Source of the DNA: JADJPO01 sp963828555
Lineage (GTDB): Bacteria > Actinomycetota > Actinomycetes > Actinomycetales > Kineosporiaceae
Length of the DNA: 64,000 bases
Reading direction: 5' to 3'
Assembly: GCA_963828555.1 (NCBI GenBank)
Contig: CAWHEL010000004.1
Coordinates: 62,001 to 126,000 of the forward strand
Numbering within the stretch: position 1 is the stretch's first letter; the number at the start of each line of letters is the position of its first letter. The notes beneath the pieces are model-generated. The model was not told the origin of the DNA. It was given only the letters and a program-made list of their open reading frames with translations, and searched no databases. Shown piece by piece: positions 16,868 to 25,735 of this stretch. Position numbers and translations under genes: made by a program.

Positions 16868-18661
16868 ATGACCCACATCCTGTCTGCGGTGGCCTGGCCC
16901 TACGCCAACGGGCCCCGTCACATCGGCCATGTCGCCGGCTTCGGCGTCCCCTCCGACGTGTTCAGCCGCTACATGCGCATGGTGGGTCACGACGTCCTGA
17001 TGGTCTCGGGTACCGACGAGCACGGCACCCCGATCCTGGTCCAGGCGGAGAAGGAGGGGGTCACGCCGAAGGCGCTGGCCGACCGCTACAACCGGGTGAT
17101 CGTGGAGGACCTGCACGCCCTGGGCCTGTCCTACGACCTGTTCACGCGGACCACGACCGGCAACCACTACGCGGTGGCCCAGGAGCTGTTCCGGGTGGTG
17201 CACGCCAACGGCTACATGGTCGAGCAGACGACCACCGGCGCCATCTCGCCGTCGACCGGGCGTACTCTGCCCGACCGCTACATCGAGGGCACCTGCCCGC
17301 TGTGCGGCTACGACGGCGCCCGCGGCGACCAGTGCGACAACTGCGGCAACCAGCTCGACGCCGCCGAACTGAAGAACCCGCGCAGCAGGATCAACGGTGA
17401 GATCCCGAAGTTCATCGAGACCGAGCACTTCTTCCTCGACCTGCCCGCCCTGGCCGAGACCCTCGGCTCGTGGCTGCAGGCGCGCACCGACTGGCGACCC
17501 AACGTCCTGAAGTTCTCGCTCAACCTGCTGGACGACATCCGGCCGCGGGCGATGACCCGGGACATCGACTGGGGCATCCCGGTGCCGCTGCCCGGGTGGG
17601 AGGAGAACTCCGCCAAGCGGCTCTACGTCTGGTTCGACGCGGTGATCGGGTACCTGTCGGCGTCCATCGAATGGGCCCGGCGCACCGGCGACCCGGACGC
17701 CTGGCGGGCCTGGTGGAACGACGAGGCCGCGCGCTCGTACTACTTCATGGGCAAGGACAACATCACCTTCCACTCCCAGATCTGGCCGGCGGAGCTGCTC
17801 GGCTACGCGGGCCGCGGTTCTCGCGGCGGGACCCCGGGGGTGTACGGCAACCTCAACCTGCCGACCGAGGTGGTCAGCAGCGAGTACCTGACCATGGAGG
17901 GCAAGCAGTTCTCCTCCTCCCGCGGCGTGGTGATCTACGTGCGGGACGTGCTCGCCCGCTACCAGCCCGACGCCCTGCGCTACTTCATCGCGGTGGCCGG
18001 GCCGGAGACCCAGGACACCGACTTCACCTGGACCGAGTTCGTGCGCCGGACCAACGACGAACTGGTCGCCGGCTGGGGCAACCTGGTCAACCGCACGGCC
18101 TCCATGATCAACAAAAACCTGGGTGCCATCCCGGCCGCCGGTGAGCTGGCGGACGCCGACCGGGCGCTGCTCGCCACGACGTCCGCGGGGTTCGGCTCGG
18201 TGGGCACCCTGCTGGCCGACAACCGGCAGAAGCACGCCGTCAACGAGGCGATGCGGATCGTCGGCGAGGCGAACAAGTACCTGTCCGACCAGGCCCCGTG
18301 GAAGCTGAAGAACGAGGACCCGGCGCGGATGAAGACGGTGCTTCACGTTGCGGCACAGGCGATCTCGGACTGCCGCACGCAACTGTCGCCGTTCCTGCCG
18401 TTCAGCGCGCAGGTCGTGCACGAGATCTTCGGCGGCGCCGGCACGGTCTCGCCGCAGCCGGAGATCCGTGAGGTCGACGACCTGGACGGCGGGCCGGGCT
18501 ACCCGGTGCTGATGGGCGACTACCGGCGCGGGGAGACGGTCGCCGCGTGGGAGTCCACCCCGATCGTGCCCGGCACTCCGGTGGCGGCGCCGACGCCGAT
18601 CTTCCGCAAGCTGGACGACTCGGTGGTGGCCGAGGAGCTGGCCCGGCTGACCGCCGAGTAG
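16868..18661 (+). CDS. metG: Methionyl-tRNA synthetase
   Basis: The 597-residue enzyme begins THILSAVAWPYANGPRHIGH with the class I HIGH motif (HIGH at about 18-21). It has a zinc knot of two Cys pairs, CPLCGYDGARGDQCDNCG (about 141-158), and the KMSKS-equivalent EGKQFSSSRG, a common variant in this branch. It lacks a C-terminal tRNA-binding EMAP domain. It charges initiator and elongator tRNA-Met in the cytoplasm. It sits between rsmI and tatD as in many actinobacteria; tatD begins 6 bp after its stop. Confidence 0.95.
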   Translation: MTHILSAVAWPYANGPRHIGHVAGFGVPSDVFSRYMRMVGHDVLMVSGTDEHGTPILVQAEKEGVTPKALADRYNRVIVEDLHALGLSYDLFTRTTTGNHYAVAQELFRVVHANGYMVEQTTTGAISPSTGRTLPDRYIEGTCPLCGYDGARGDQCDNCGNQLDAAELKNPRSRINGEIPKFIETEHFFLDLPALAETLGSWLQARTDWRPNVLKFSLNLLDDIRPRAMTRDIDWGIPVPLPGWEENSAKRLYVWFDAVIGYLSASIEWARRTGDPDAWRAWWNDEAARSYYFMGKDNITFHSQIWPAELLGYAGRGSRGGTPGVYGNLNLPTEVVSSEYLTMEGKQFSSSRGVVIYVRDVLARYQPDALRYFIAVAGPETQDTDFTWTEFVRRTNDELVAGWGNLVNRTASMINKNLGAIPAAGELADADRALLATTSAGFGSVGTLLADNRQKHAVNEAMRIVGEANKYLSDQAPWKLKNEDPARMKTVLHVAAQAISDCRTQLSPFLPFSAQVVHEIFGGAGTVSPQPEIREVDDLDGGPGYPVLMGDYRRGETVAAWESTPIVPGTPVAAPTPIFRKLDDSVVAEELARLTAE

Positions 18662-18667
18662 GCCGCC

Positions 18668-19531
18668 GTGATCCCGACGCTGGACTCCTCCTTTCCGCCG
18701 GCGCCGGAGGCCCTGGCCTCGCCGGTGGTGGACAACCACACCCATCTCGACCATGCCCGTCGCGGCGAGAAGGCTTTCGGCGTGGGCGAGGCGATCGCCG
18801 CCGCGGCGGCGGTGAACGTGACCCGAATGGTGCAGATCGGCTGCGACCTGGCCTCGGCGCGTTGGACCGTCGATGTCGTCGACCGGTACCCGCAGCTGCT
18901 CGCCGGGGTGGCCCTGCACCCGACCGAGGCGACCGGAATCGTTGCGGCGCAGGGGGAATCGGGGCTGGTCGAGGCGCTGGCGGAGATCGAACAGCTGGCA
19001 GCCCACCCCCGGGTGCGGGTGATCGGTGAGACCGGGCTCGACCACTACTGGGTGCATGCGGACGACGAGGCAGGCCGGGCGGCGCAGGTGGCCTCGTTCC
19101 GGTCGCACATCGACCTGGCCAAGCGGCTGGGCAAGGTGCTGCAGATCCACGACCGGGATGCGCACGCCGACGTGCTGCGCGTGCTGGCCGAGGAGGGGGC
19201 GCCGGAGCGCACGGTGTTCCACTGCTTCTCCGGTGACGAGGCGATGGCGAGGCTCTGTGCCGAGGCGGGGTGGTATCTGTCCTTCGCCGGCGCGGTCACC
19301 TTCGCCAACGCGGGCGGGCTGCGGGCGGCGCTGCGCGCCGTCCCCGTCTCTCAGCTGCTGGTGGAGACCGACGCGCCCTACCTGGCCCCGCACCCCCATC
19401 GCGGACGCCGCAACGCCGGCTACCTGATCCCGCTCACCGTCCGCCGCATGGCCGCCGAACTGGCGATCGACGAGGCGCGACTCTGCGCCGAACTGAACGC
19501 CACGTCGACCCGCCTGTACGGCCCCTGGTAA
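18668..19531 (+). CDS. TatD-family metal-dependent deoxyribonuclease
   Basis: The 287-residue TIM-barrel hydrolase has the metal motif DNHTHLD (about 22-28), GVALHPTEA, a GETGLDHYW glutamate, IHDRDA, FHCFSGDEA and VETDAPYLAPHPHRGRRN. All are diagnostic of TatD-type nucleases. The usual activity is 3'-5' DNase on damaged DNA. The GTG at 18668 lies 6 bp after the metG stop, so translation is probably coupled. The stop codon overlaps the first base of an intergenic inverted repeat. Confidence 0.9.
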   Translation: MIPTLDSSFPPAPEALASPVVDNHTHLDHARRGEKAFGVGEAIAAAAAVNVTRMVQIGCDLASARWTVDVVDRYPQLLAGVALHPTEATGIVAAQGESGLVEALAEIEQLAAHPRVRVIGETGLDHYWVHADDEAGRAAQVASFRSHIDLAKRLGKVLQIHDRDAHADVLRVLAEEGAPERTVFHCFSGDEAMARLCAEAGWYLSFAGAVTFANAGGLRAALRAVPVSQLLVETDAPYLAPHPHRGRRNAGYLIPLTVRRMAAELAIDEARLCAELNATSTRLYGPW

Positions 19532-19612
19532 ACCCGCTCATGCTCCGCCGGGGTACACGAAATCGGGCTTCACGGGGCCCAGACGTGTACCCCCGCGGAG
19601 CATGAGCAGGTT
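19531..19612. repeat. Inverted repeat, family A copy 1 (82 bp)
   Basis: Two 29-nt arms (19531-19559 and 19584-19612) pair at 27 of 29 positions, around a 24-nt loop. The arm core is CATGCTCCGC-x-GGGGTACACG and its complement. It begins on the last base of the tatD stop codon. Four more copies lie at 25648, 29829, 37016 and 37881. The loop shares the CGGGCTT block with copy 5. Confidence 0.9.
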
Positions 19613-19868
19613 GGATGTTGTGACATGTGCAACAGGGCGCGCGAAGCGGTGAACTGCGGGGACTACATCAGGTAATCGGCTGACTACAGATGTTGTCCGT
19701 TGTGTCCGTTGGTCCATCGTTGCCGAACCGTTACGGTATTGGCGGAACCGCCGGGGTCGGAGATCCCGGGACAACGCAGCCAGAGCACGACCTTCCGCCA
19801 ACGAACGGTCGTGGCAGGCCGCGGGGCAAGGACGTCCCGCTCGGGGTAAGTCGTCGTCCCGCGTCGCC
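19532..19868. other. rpfB leader region
   Basis: Apart from the inverted repeat, 256 bp precede rpfB without a gene. It contains a perfect 9-bp tandem repeat TGTCCGTTG (19694-19711) and the small palindrome ACCGT-T-ACGGT (19727-19737). Both are candidate regulator sites. The GTG start of rpfB has no clear Shine-Dalgarno sequence. Confidence 0.45.
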
Positions 19869-21029
19869 GTGCCCGGACCCAACAAGGTCTGGAGCGAAGT
19901 GCTCAGCTTCCTCGCCAGCCGTTCGGGCCGCCTTCTGGCCCAGGGCACCGTCCTGTCCGCCGTCGTCGGCGCCACCCTTGCCTACGCCGACACAGGAACC
20001 ACCCTCAACCTCTCCGTCGACGGGAAGACCCGTCAGGTCCAGGCCGGAGCGACCACGGTGCGCGAGCTGCTCGCCGCTGAGGCGATCACGCTCGGCCAGT
20101 ACGACCTGGTGGCCCCCGCGCTGGACACCCCCCTGGCTGACGGCCAGGACGTGATCGTGCGCTACGCCCGTCCGCTGTCGGTCACCGTGGACGGGGTCCC
20201 GAAGATCTACCAGACCACCGAGCTGACCGTGGACGGCGCGCTCGCCGCCCTCGGCATCCGGGCGGACGGCGCGAAGCTGTCCGTCTCGCGGTCGCAGCCC
20301 CTGGGCCGCACCGGCCTGGCCGTGGCCGTCACCACCCCCAAGACGATCACCGTGGCCGCCGACGGCGCCACCCGCACCGTGACCACGACTGCTGCCACGG
20401 TGTCGGAGCTGCTCGGGGAGCAGAAGCTCGCCCTCGGCTCCCTGGACCGGCTCAGCGTCAAGCCCGCCGCACCCCTGGCCAAGGGCATGACGGTGAAGGT
20501 GGTGCGAGTGGTCAAGCGAGAGACCGTGAAGGTCGAGCCGCTGAAGTTCTCCACCACCAAGAAGCAGGACAAGACCCTCGCGGTCGGCACCACCAAGGTG
20601 GTCACCAAGGGCGTCGCCGGTGTGCAGCGCGTGACCTACACGATCACCGTCGCCGACGGGAAGCCGATCTCCAGCGTGCGCACCTCGGCCGTGGTCACCA
20701 AGCCCGCGGTGAGCGCCGTGGTGAAGGTCGGGACGAAGCCCGCGGCGAGCTCCTCCTCGTCCGACACCTCGAGCGCGACGGGCACCAAGGCGGACAGCCT
20801 GAACTGGGCCGCGCTGGCCAAGTGCGAGTCGAGCGGCAACCCCCGGGCGGTCAACCCGGCGGGGTACTACGGCCTCTACCAGTTCAGCAAGACCACCTGG
20901 CGGTCCGTGGGCGGCAGCGGCAGCCCGGCGGACGCCTCGCCGGCCGAGCAGACCAAGCGCGCCAAGATCCTCTACAACAAGGCCGGCGCCGGGCAGTGGC
21001 CGGTCTGCGGTCGCAAGCTGTTCACGTAA
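19869..21029 (+). CDS. rpfB: Resuscitation-promoting factor RpfB-like (DUF348 x3, G5, Rpf domain)
   Basis: The 386-residue protein has an N-terminal hydrophobic segment (LLAQGTVLSAVVGATLAYA) serving as signal or anchor. Three DUF348 repeats follow (TVRELLAAEAITLG, TVDGALAALGIRA, TVSELLGEQKLALG), then a G5 domain (around 200-275). At the end is the transglycosylase-like Rpf domain WAALAKCESSGNPRAVNPAGYYGLYQF with its catalytic Glu and a paired C-terminal Cys (PVCGRKLF). RpfB cleaves peptidoglycan and promotes regrowth of dormant cells. The order rpfB-ksgA-ispE is widespread in actinobacteria, but here a decayed gene intervenes. The GTG start at 19869 is tentative. Confidence 0.9.
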   Translation: MPGPNKVWSEVLSFLASRSGRLLAQGTVLSAVVGATLAYADTGTTLNLSVDGKTRQVQAGATTVRELLAAEAITLGQYDLVAPALDTPLADGQDVIVRYARPLSVTVDGVPKIYQTTELTVDGALAALGIRADGAKLSVSRSQPLGRTGLAVAVTTPKTITVAADGATRTVTTTAATVSELLGEQKLALGSLDRLSVKPAAPLAKGMTVKVVRVVKRETVKVEPLKFSTTKKQDKTLAVGTTKVVTKGVAGVQRVTYTITVADGKPISSVRTSAVVTKPAVSAVVKVGTKPAASSSSSDTSSATGTKADSLNWAALAKCESSGNPRAVNPAGYYGLYQFSKTTWRSVGGSGSPADASPAEQTKRAKILYNKAGAGQWPVCGRKLFT

Positions 21030-21860
21030 CACCCCGGGGCGGCGTGCGAGGAGGAGCGCGCCGGCCGTGAGGAGGGGGCCCGGCGCCGAGCGTGGGCCGT
21101 GCCGCGCGGGTCGTCGTCAGGGTGCGACGGCGCGGCGGCACTGCCGGCGTCGAGCGGGTGACCGGTCAGCGTCGTGTTGCCGCTGACCGTGGAGCTGCTC
21201 TGGTAGGTGGAGATCGCCGGGCCGGCATTGCCGGTGAGCGTGTTGCCGGCGCACACCGTGCCGGTGTCCTTCTCCAGGTGGATCGCCGCGCCGGCCTGCG
21301 CGTACTGGCCGGCCTTCAGCGTTCCGGAGACGCGGTTGCCGCGCACGATGGTGCCCTTGGCGTACTGCACGCTGATGCCGGCGCCGTGGCTCCTGGTGAT
21401 GGTGTTGTTCTCGACGAGGACGCCGGAGGCGTCGGCGACCAGCATTCCGAACCGCATGCGGGTCGGTGTGGCGTCCAGGCCGTTGTCGTCGAGGGTGTTG
21501 CCCGACACCGTGATGTCGCTGATCGTCGAGGTGGACAGGAACTCGTCGGACATGCCGATGGAGATCCCCTGAACGGTGTTCCTCGTGATCCGGTTGCCGA
21601 TCACTCGGAAGTACTTCACGTGCTCGTTCCCGTTGGGCTCGAGGTCGATCCCCGACCCGGCACCGCCGGGCTCGCTCAGGGTGCGGGTGAAGACGGAGTC
21701 GCGGATGGTCATCGTGGTGACGTTGGTGACCGAGATCCCCTGGCGGCGGTTGTGGTCGGCGGTGACCCGGCACAGGGTGATGTTCCGGTCAAGGAGAGCG
21801 CGGTGGCCAGGACGACGACGGTGCCGGCGGGCACGCGGGAGAGGCGAATGGCGAGGCGAG
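20972..21860 (-). pseudogene. Decayed right-handed beta-helix (pectate-lyase-like) secreted protein
   Basis: The minus strand encodes a run of parallel beta-helix coils: GISVTNVTTMTIRDSVFTRT, GNRITRNTVQGISIG, VSGNTLDDNGLD, VENNTITRSHGAGISV, VRGNRVSGTLKAG and CAGNTLTGNAGP. This is about 190 residues and then a low-complexity tail that overlaps the rpfB 3' end by 58 bp. The coils begin abruptly near 21790 at DRNITLCRV. A signal-peptide-like stretch (LAIRLSRVPAGTVVVLATALSL) lies just upstream at 21790-21860 but in another frame. I infer that the N-terminal part was lost by an internal deletion that also broke the frame. No sound start codon fits the coil frame. Confidence 0.6.
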
Positions 21861-21993
21861 GCCTTTCGGGGGACGGGTGAGGCGGACCCCCCGAGGGCCC
21901 ACCCGTGACGAGCATCCTGCTCGGAGAGGATCATGCGGAGATCAAGGACTCCTGAAATCCGGTGACCACCCCTGGTTCTGGCAGGGTTGCCCT

Positions 21994-22857
21994 GTGCCGG
22001 ACGCGTTGTTACCCCTGCTGGGGGCCGTGGAGATCCGGCGTCTGGCCGCTGAGCTCGACCTCCGCCCGACCAAGGTGCTCGGCCAGAACTTCGTGGTCGA
22101 CGCGAACACGGTGCGCCGGATCGTGCGCACCTCCGGGGTCGACGCCGCCGACGTCGTGCTGGAGGTGGGTCCCGGCCTCGGCTCGCTGACCCTGGCCCTG
22201 CTCGACGTCGCCGGTTCGGTCGTCGCGGTCGAGATCGACCCGGTCCTCGCCCGCCTGCTGCCCGGCACGGTCGCCCGGCTGCGCCCCGACGCGGCCTCGC
22301 GCCTGCAGGTAGTAGCAGCGGACGCCGTCCGGCTCGAGCCCGCTGCCCTCCCAGGTCCCACGCCCACCGCCCTGGTGGCGAACCTGCCTTACAACGTGGC
22401 GGTGCCGGTGCTGCTGGTGGCCCTGGAGCGCCTGCCCGGCCTGCGTCGCGGGCTGGTGATGGTGCAGGCCGAGGTCGGTGACCGGCTTGCCGCCGGCCCC
22501 GGTCAGAAGGCCTACGGTGCGCCGTCCGTCAAGGCGGCCTGGTACGCCGAGGTGCGCCGGGCCGGGTCGGTGCCGCGCACCGTGTTCTGGCCGGTGCCGA
22601 ACGTCGACTCGGCGCTGGTCGCCTTCACCCGCAGGCCGGCCCCGGTCACCCCAGCCACCCGCGAGCAGGTGTTCGCGTGCGTCGACGCCGCCTTCGCCCA
22701 GCGGCGCAAGACCCTGCGCGCGGCGCTGGCCGGCTGGGCCGGCTCCCCGGCGCGGGCGGAATCGGTGTTGCGCGCGGCGGGGATCGATCCGCGGGCGCGG
22801 GGCGAGCAACTATCGGTGGCCGATTTCGCGGCGGTGGCAACAGCCGCCCGGGACTAG
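21994..22857 (+). CDS. ksgA: 16S rRNA dimethyladenosine transferase KsgA/RsmA
   Basis: The 287-residue protein has LRPTKVLGQNFVVDANTV, the SAM motif EVGPGLGSLTLALL, VEIDPVLA, the catalytic NLPYNVAVP and FWPVPNVDSALV near the C-terminal helical domain (ACVDAAFAQRRKTLRAAL). KsgA dimethylates A1518 and A1519 of 16S rRNA during 30S assembly. The GTG at 21994 is preferred to the longer open frame because homology starts here; AGGG lies about 9 nt upstream. ispE follows after 11 bp. Confidence 0.93.
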   Translation: MPDALLPLLGAVEIRRLAAELDLRPTKVLGQNFVVDANTVRRIVRTSGVDAADVVLEVGPGLGSLTLALLDVAGSVVAVEIDPVLARLLPGTVARLRPDAASRLQVVAADAVRLEPAALPGPTPTALVANLPYNVAVPVLLVALERLPGLRRGLVMVQAEVGDRLAAGPGQKAYGAPSVKAAWYAEVRRAGSVPRTVFWPVPNVDSALVAFTRRPAPVTPATREQVFACVDAAFAQRRKTLRAALAGWAGSPARAESVLRAAGIDPRARGEQLSVADFAAVATAARD

Positions 22858-22868
22858 GCTCACCGGAT

Positions 22869-23810
22869 ATGACCAGGCCCGGCTCGGTGACCGTTCGCGC
22901 ACCCGCGAAGATCAACCTCGAGCTGCGCGTGGGCAGCCCCCGCCCGGACGGCTTCCACGAACTGGCCACGGTGTTCCAGGCGGTCTCGCTGGCCGACGAC
23001 GTCACCGTGAGCGCGACCGGCGGCTCGATCGACGACGGGATCGAGGTCACCCTCGACGGCCCTCAGTCCGACGGCGTGCCGCGGGACGAGCGGAATCTCG
23101 CCGTCCGGGCCGCGCTGCTGCTGGCCGAGCGGACCGGGGTGAGTGACGGCGTCCGGCTGCACCTGCGCAAGCAGATCCCGGTCGCCGGCGGCATGGCGGG
23201 CGGTTCGGCCGACGCCGCTGCGGCCCTGCTCGCCGCAGACGTGCTGTGGCAGACCGGGCTCAGCCGGGAGCAGTTGCGGGCCCTGGCCGCCGAGCTCGGG
23301 TCGGACGTGCCGTTCCCTCTCCTGGGCGGCACCGCGATCGGCACGGGCCGGGGCGAGCAGCTCACCGCCGCGATGTGCCGGGGCACCTACCACTGGGTGA
23401 TCGCGCTGTCCGGGCAGGGGCTGTCCACCCCGGCGGTGTTCGCCGAGATCGACCGGCTGCGCGCGGGCCGGATCCTGCCCGAGCCGCGGGTGTCCGAGCG
23501 GCTGATGTCCGCCCTGCGCTCGGGCAACGCCGAGGCGCTCGGCACCCACTTGGTCAACGACCTGCAGCCGGCCGCCTGCTCGTTGCGCCCGGACCTGTTG
23601 CAGACCCTGGAGGTCGGCGACGAGTGCGCGACCCTGGGCTCGTTGATCTCCGGCAGCGGGCCGACGGTGGCCTTCCTGGCCGCCGACTCCGAGCAGGCTC
23701 TCGACATCGCCACGGCGCTGGAGAGCGCGGGGGTGGCCGATCAGGTGCTGCGGGTGACCGGCCCTGCCCACGGAGCCCGAGTGGTCGAGGGCGCATGGCC
23801 CACCTCCTGA
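22869..23810 (+). CDS. ispE: 4-diphosphocytidyl-2-C-methyl-D-erythritol kinase
   Basis: The 313-residue GHMP kinase starts MTRPGSVTVRAPAKINLELRVG with the substrate-binding PAKINL block. It has the ATP-binding glycine-rich motif PVAGGMAGGSADAAAALL and a C-terminal LISGSGPTVAFL. It performs the fourth step of the MEP pathway for isoprenoid precursors. TAGGCT (22855-22860), which includes the ksgA stop codon, lies 8 nt before the ATG with no Shine-Dalgarno, so a leaderless start is possible. Its 3' end overlaps the ABC-F gene by 16 bp, which suggests coupled translation. Confidence 0.94.
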   Translation: MTRPGSVTVRAPAKINLELRVGSPRPDGFHELATVFQAVSLADDVTVSATGGSIDDGIEVTLDGPQSDGVPRDERNLAVRAALLLAERTGVSDGVRLHLRKQIPVAGGMAGGSADAAAALLAADVLWQTGLSREQLRALAAELGSDVPFPLLGGTAIGTGRGEQLTAAMCRGTYHWVIALSGQGLSTPAVFAEIDRLRAGRILPEPRVSERLMSALRSGNAEALGTHLVNDLQPAACSLRPDLLQTLEVGDECATLGSLISGSGPTVAFLAADSEQALDIATALESAGVADQVLRVTGPAHGARVVEGAWPTS

Positions 23811-25645
23811 ACGTCGAGTCGGTCGCCGTCGCGCACGCCGCCCGCACCGTGCTCGGCTCGGTCTCACTCGGTCTGGACGACGGGATGCGGGTGGGGGTGG
23901 TCGGGCGCAACGGCGACGGCAAGTCCACCCTGCTGCGCATCCTCGCCCGCTCCCAGGAACCCGACTCCGGCCGGGTGACCCACACCCGGGGCGTGCGGCT
24001 GGAGCTGCTCGCGCAGAGCGATGCGGCCAGCGCCTCGGACGTGCGGCACGCGGTGCTCGGCGAGCTCGCCGACGATCACACCTGGGCCTCCAACTCCCTC
24101 GCCCGCGACGTCGTCGCCGGACTGCTGGGCGGGCTGGACGCCGCCGAGGTGGGCGGGCTGGATGCGCCGTTGAGCACCCTGTCCGGGGGGCAGCGCCGCC
24201 GGGTCGCTCTGGCAGCGATGCTCGCCCAGCCGCACGACGTCGTCCTGCTCGACGAACCGACCAACCACCTGGACGTCGAGGGCGTGGCCTGGCTCGCCGC
24301 GCACCTGCGCACCCGCTGGCCGGCCGGCCGTGGGGCGCTGGTGGTCGTGACCCACGACCGGTGGTTCCTGGACGCGGTGTGCGAGCGCACGTGGGAGGTG
24401 CACGACGGGATCGTCGAGGCCTTCGACGGTGGGTACGCGGCGTACGTGCTGGCCCGGGCCGAGCGGTCGCGGATCGCGGCGGTCACCGAGGAACGACGGC
24501 AGAACCTGCTGCGCAAGGAGCTGGCCTGGCTGCGCCGGGGCCCGCCGGCACGGACCAGCAAGCCGCGGTTCCGGATCGACGCCGCCACCGCCCTGATCGC
24601 CGACGAGCCGGCCCCCCGGGACAGCCTCGAGCTGGCCCGGATGGCCACCGCTCGGCTGGGCAAGGACGTGATCGACGTCGAGGACGTCACGGTCGCCTTC
24701 GGCTCGGGGCCGGACCGCCGGGTGCTGCTGGACGGCGTCACCTGGCGGCTGGCGCCGGGGGAGCGGGTCGGCCTGGTCGGTGTCAACGGCGCCGGGAAGA
24801 CCACGCTGCTGCGGCTGCTGCTGGGCGAGGTGACGGCGGAGTCGGGCCGGGTGAAGCGGGGCAAGACGGTGGTGCCGGCGATGCTCACCCAGGACGTGCG
24901 CGAGCTGGACGACGTCGCCGACCTGCGGGTGGGTGAGGCCGTGGAGAAGGTGCGCGGCACAGTGCGGATCGGCGACCGTGACGTCACCGCCGGGCAGATG
25001 CTGGAGCGGCTGGGGTTCGCCAAGGAGCGGATCTGGACCCCGGTGGCCGAGCTCTCGGGTGGGGAGCGGCGCCGGCTGCAGCTGCTGCGACTGCTGATGG
25101 GCGAGCCCAACGTGCTGATGCTGGACGAACCCACGAACGACCTGGACACCGACACCCTGGCCGCGATCGAGGACACCCTGGACTCCTGGCCGGGCACGCT
25201 CGTGGTGGTCTCGCACGACCGCTACCTGCTGGAACGGGTGACCGATCATCAGTTGGCGCTGCTCGGCGACGGCAAGCTGCGCGACCTGCCGGGCGGGGTG
25301 GAGCAGTACCTCGAGCTGAGGGCTGCCTCGCTCGCCGCCGGAGGGGCGACGTCCGCTGCTGCCCAGGGTGCGTCGTCCGCAGGAGGAGTCAGCGGTGGAG
25401 TTGGCGGGGCCGCAGCCGAGGTTCCGGATGCGGCGGCGCAGCGGCAGGCGCGCAAGGAGATGTCCCGACTGGAGCGGCAGCTCTCGCGCCTGGACGGCCA
25501 GGAGGAGAAGCTGCACGCGCAGATGGCCGAGCAGGCCGGGGATCACACGGTGTTGATGGCTCTCGACGTGACCCTGCGCGCCCTGCACGCCGAACGCGCC
25601 GCCCTCGAGGAGGAGTGGCTCGCCGCCGCCGAACTCACCGACTGA
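23795..25645 (+). CDS. ABC-F family ATP-binding cassette protein (Uup/EttA-like)
   Basis: The 616-residue soluble protein has two ABC domains: Walker A GRNGDGKST (about 37-45) with signature LSGGQRRRVALA and LLDEPTNHLD; then GVNGAGKTT with LSGGERRRLQLL and MLDEPTNDLD. The domains are joined by the ABC-F linker around residues 210-270, and a charged coiled coil ends the protein (RKEMSRLERQLSRLDGQEEKL). No transmembrane segments are present. ABC-F proteins act on the ribosome in translation or antibiotic protection. The position after ispE is conserved in actinobacteria. Confidence 0.92.
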   Translation: MAHLLNVESVAVAHAARTVLGSVSLGLDDGMRVGVVGRNGDGKSTLLRILARSQEPDSGRVTHTRGVRLELLAQSDAASASDVRHAVLGELADDHTWASNSLARDVVAGLLGGLDAAEVGGLDAPLSTLSGGQRRRVALAAMLAQPHDVVLLDEPTNHLDVEGVAWLAAHLRTRWPAGRGALVVVTHDRWFLDAVCERTWEVHDGIVEAFDGGYAAYVLARAERSRIAAVTEERRQNLLRKELAWLRRGPPARTSKPRFRIDAATALIADEPAPRDSLELARMATARLGKDVIDVEDVTVAFGSGPDRRVLLDGVTWRLAPGERVGLVGVNGAGKTTLLRLLLGEVTAESGRVKRGKTVVPAMLTQDVRELDDVADLRVGEAVEKVRGTVRIGDRDVTAGQMLERLGFAKERIWTPVAELSGGERRRLQLLRLLMGEPNVLMLDEPTNDLDTDTLAAIEDTLDSWPGTLVVVSHDRYLLERVTDHQLALLGDGKLRDLPGGVEQYLELRAASLAAGGATSAAAQGASSAGGVSGGVGGAAAEVPDAAAQRQARKEMSRLERQLSRLDGQEEKLHAQMAEQAGDHTVLMALDVTLRALHAERAALEEEWLAAAELTD

Positions 25646-25647
25646 CA

Positions 25648-25731
25648 AAACCTGCTCATGCTCCGCGGGGGTACACGTGACAGCGTTGTCACGACCCCAG
25701 ACATGTATCCCTACGGAGCATGAGCAGGTTT
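25648..25731. repeat. Inverted repeat, family A copy 2 (84 bp)
   Basis: Arms of 31 nt (25648-25678 and 25701-25731) share the family A core CATGCTCCG-x-GGGGTACAC; the right arm has several changes. The loop carries its own small hairpin TGACA-GCGT-TGTCA. It fills the whole 90-bp gap between the convergent ABC-F and MarR genes, 2 bp from one stop and 4 bp from the other. Confidence 0.9.
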
Positions 25732-25735
25732 CGAG

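Noticed and set aside
16802..19399. A long minus-strand frame over rsmI, metG and tatD
   Set aside because: Composition is that of a shadow; all three plus-strand genes have full catalytic motifs here.
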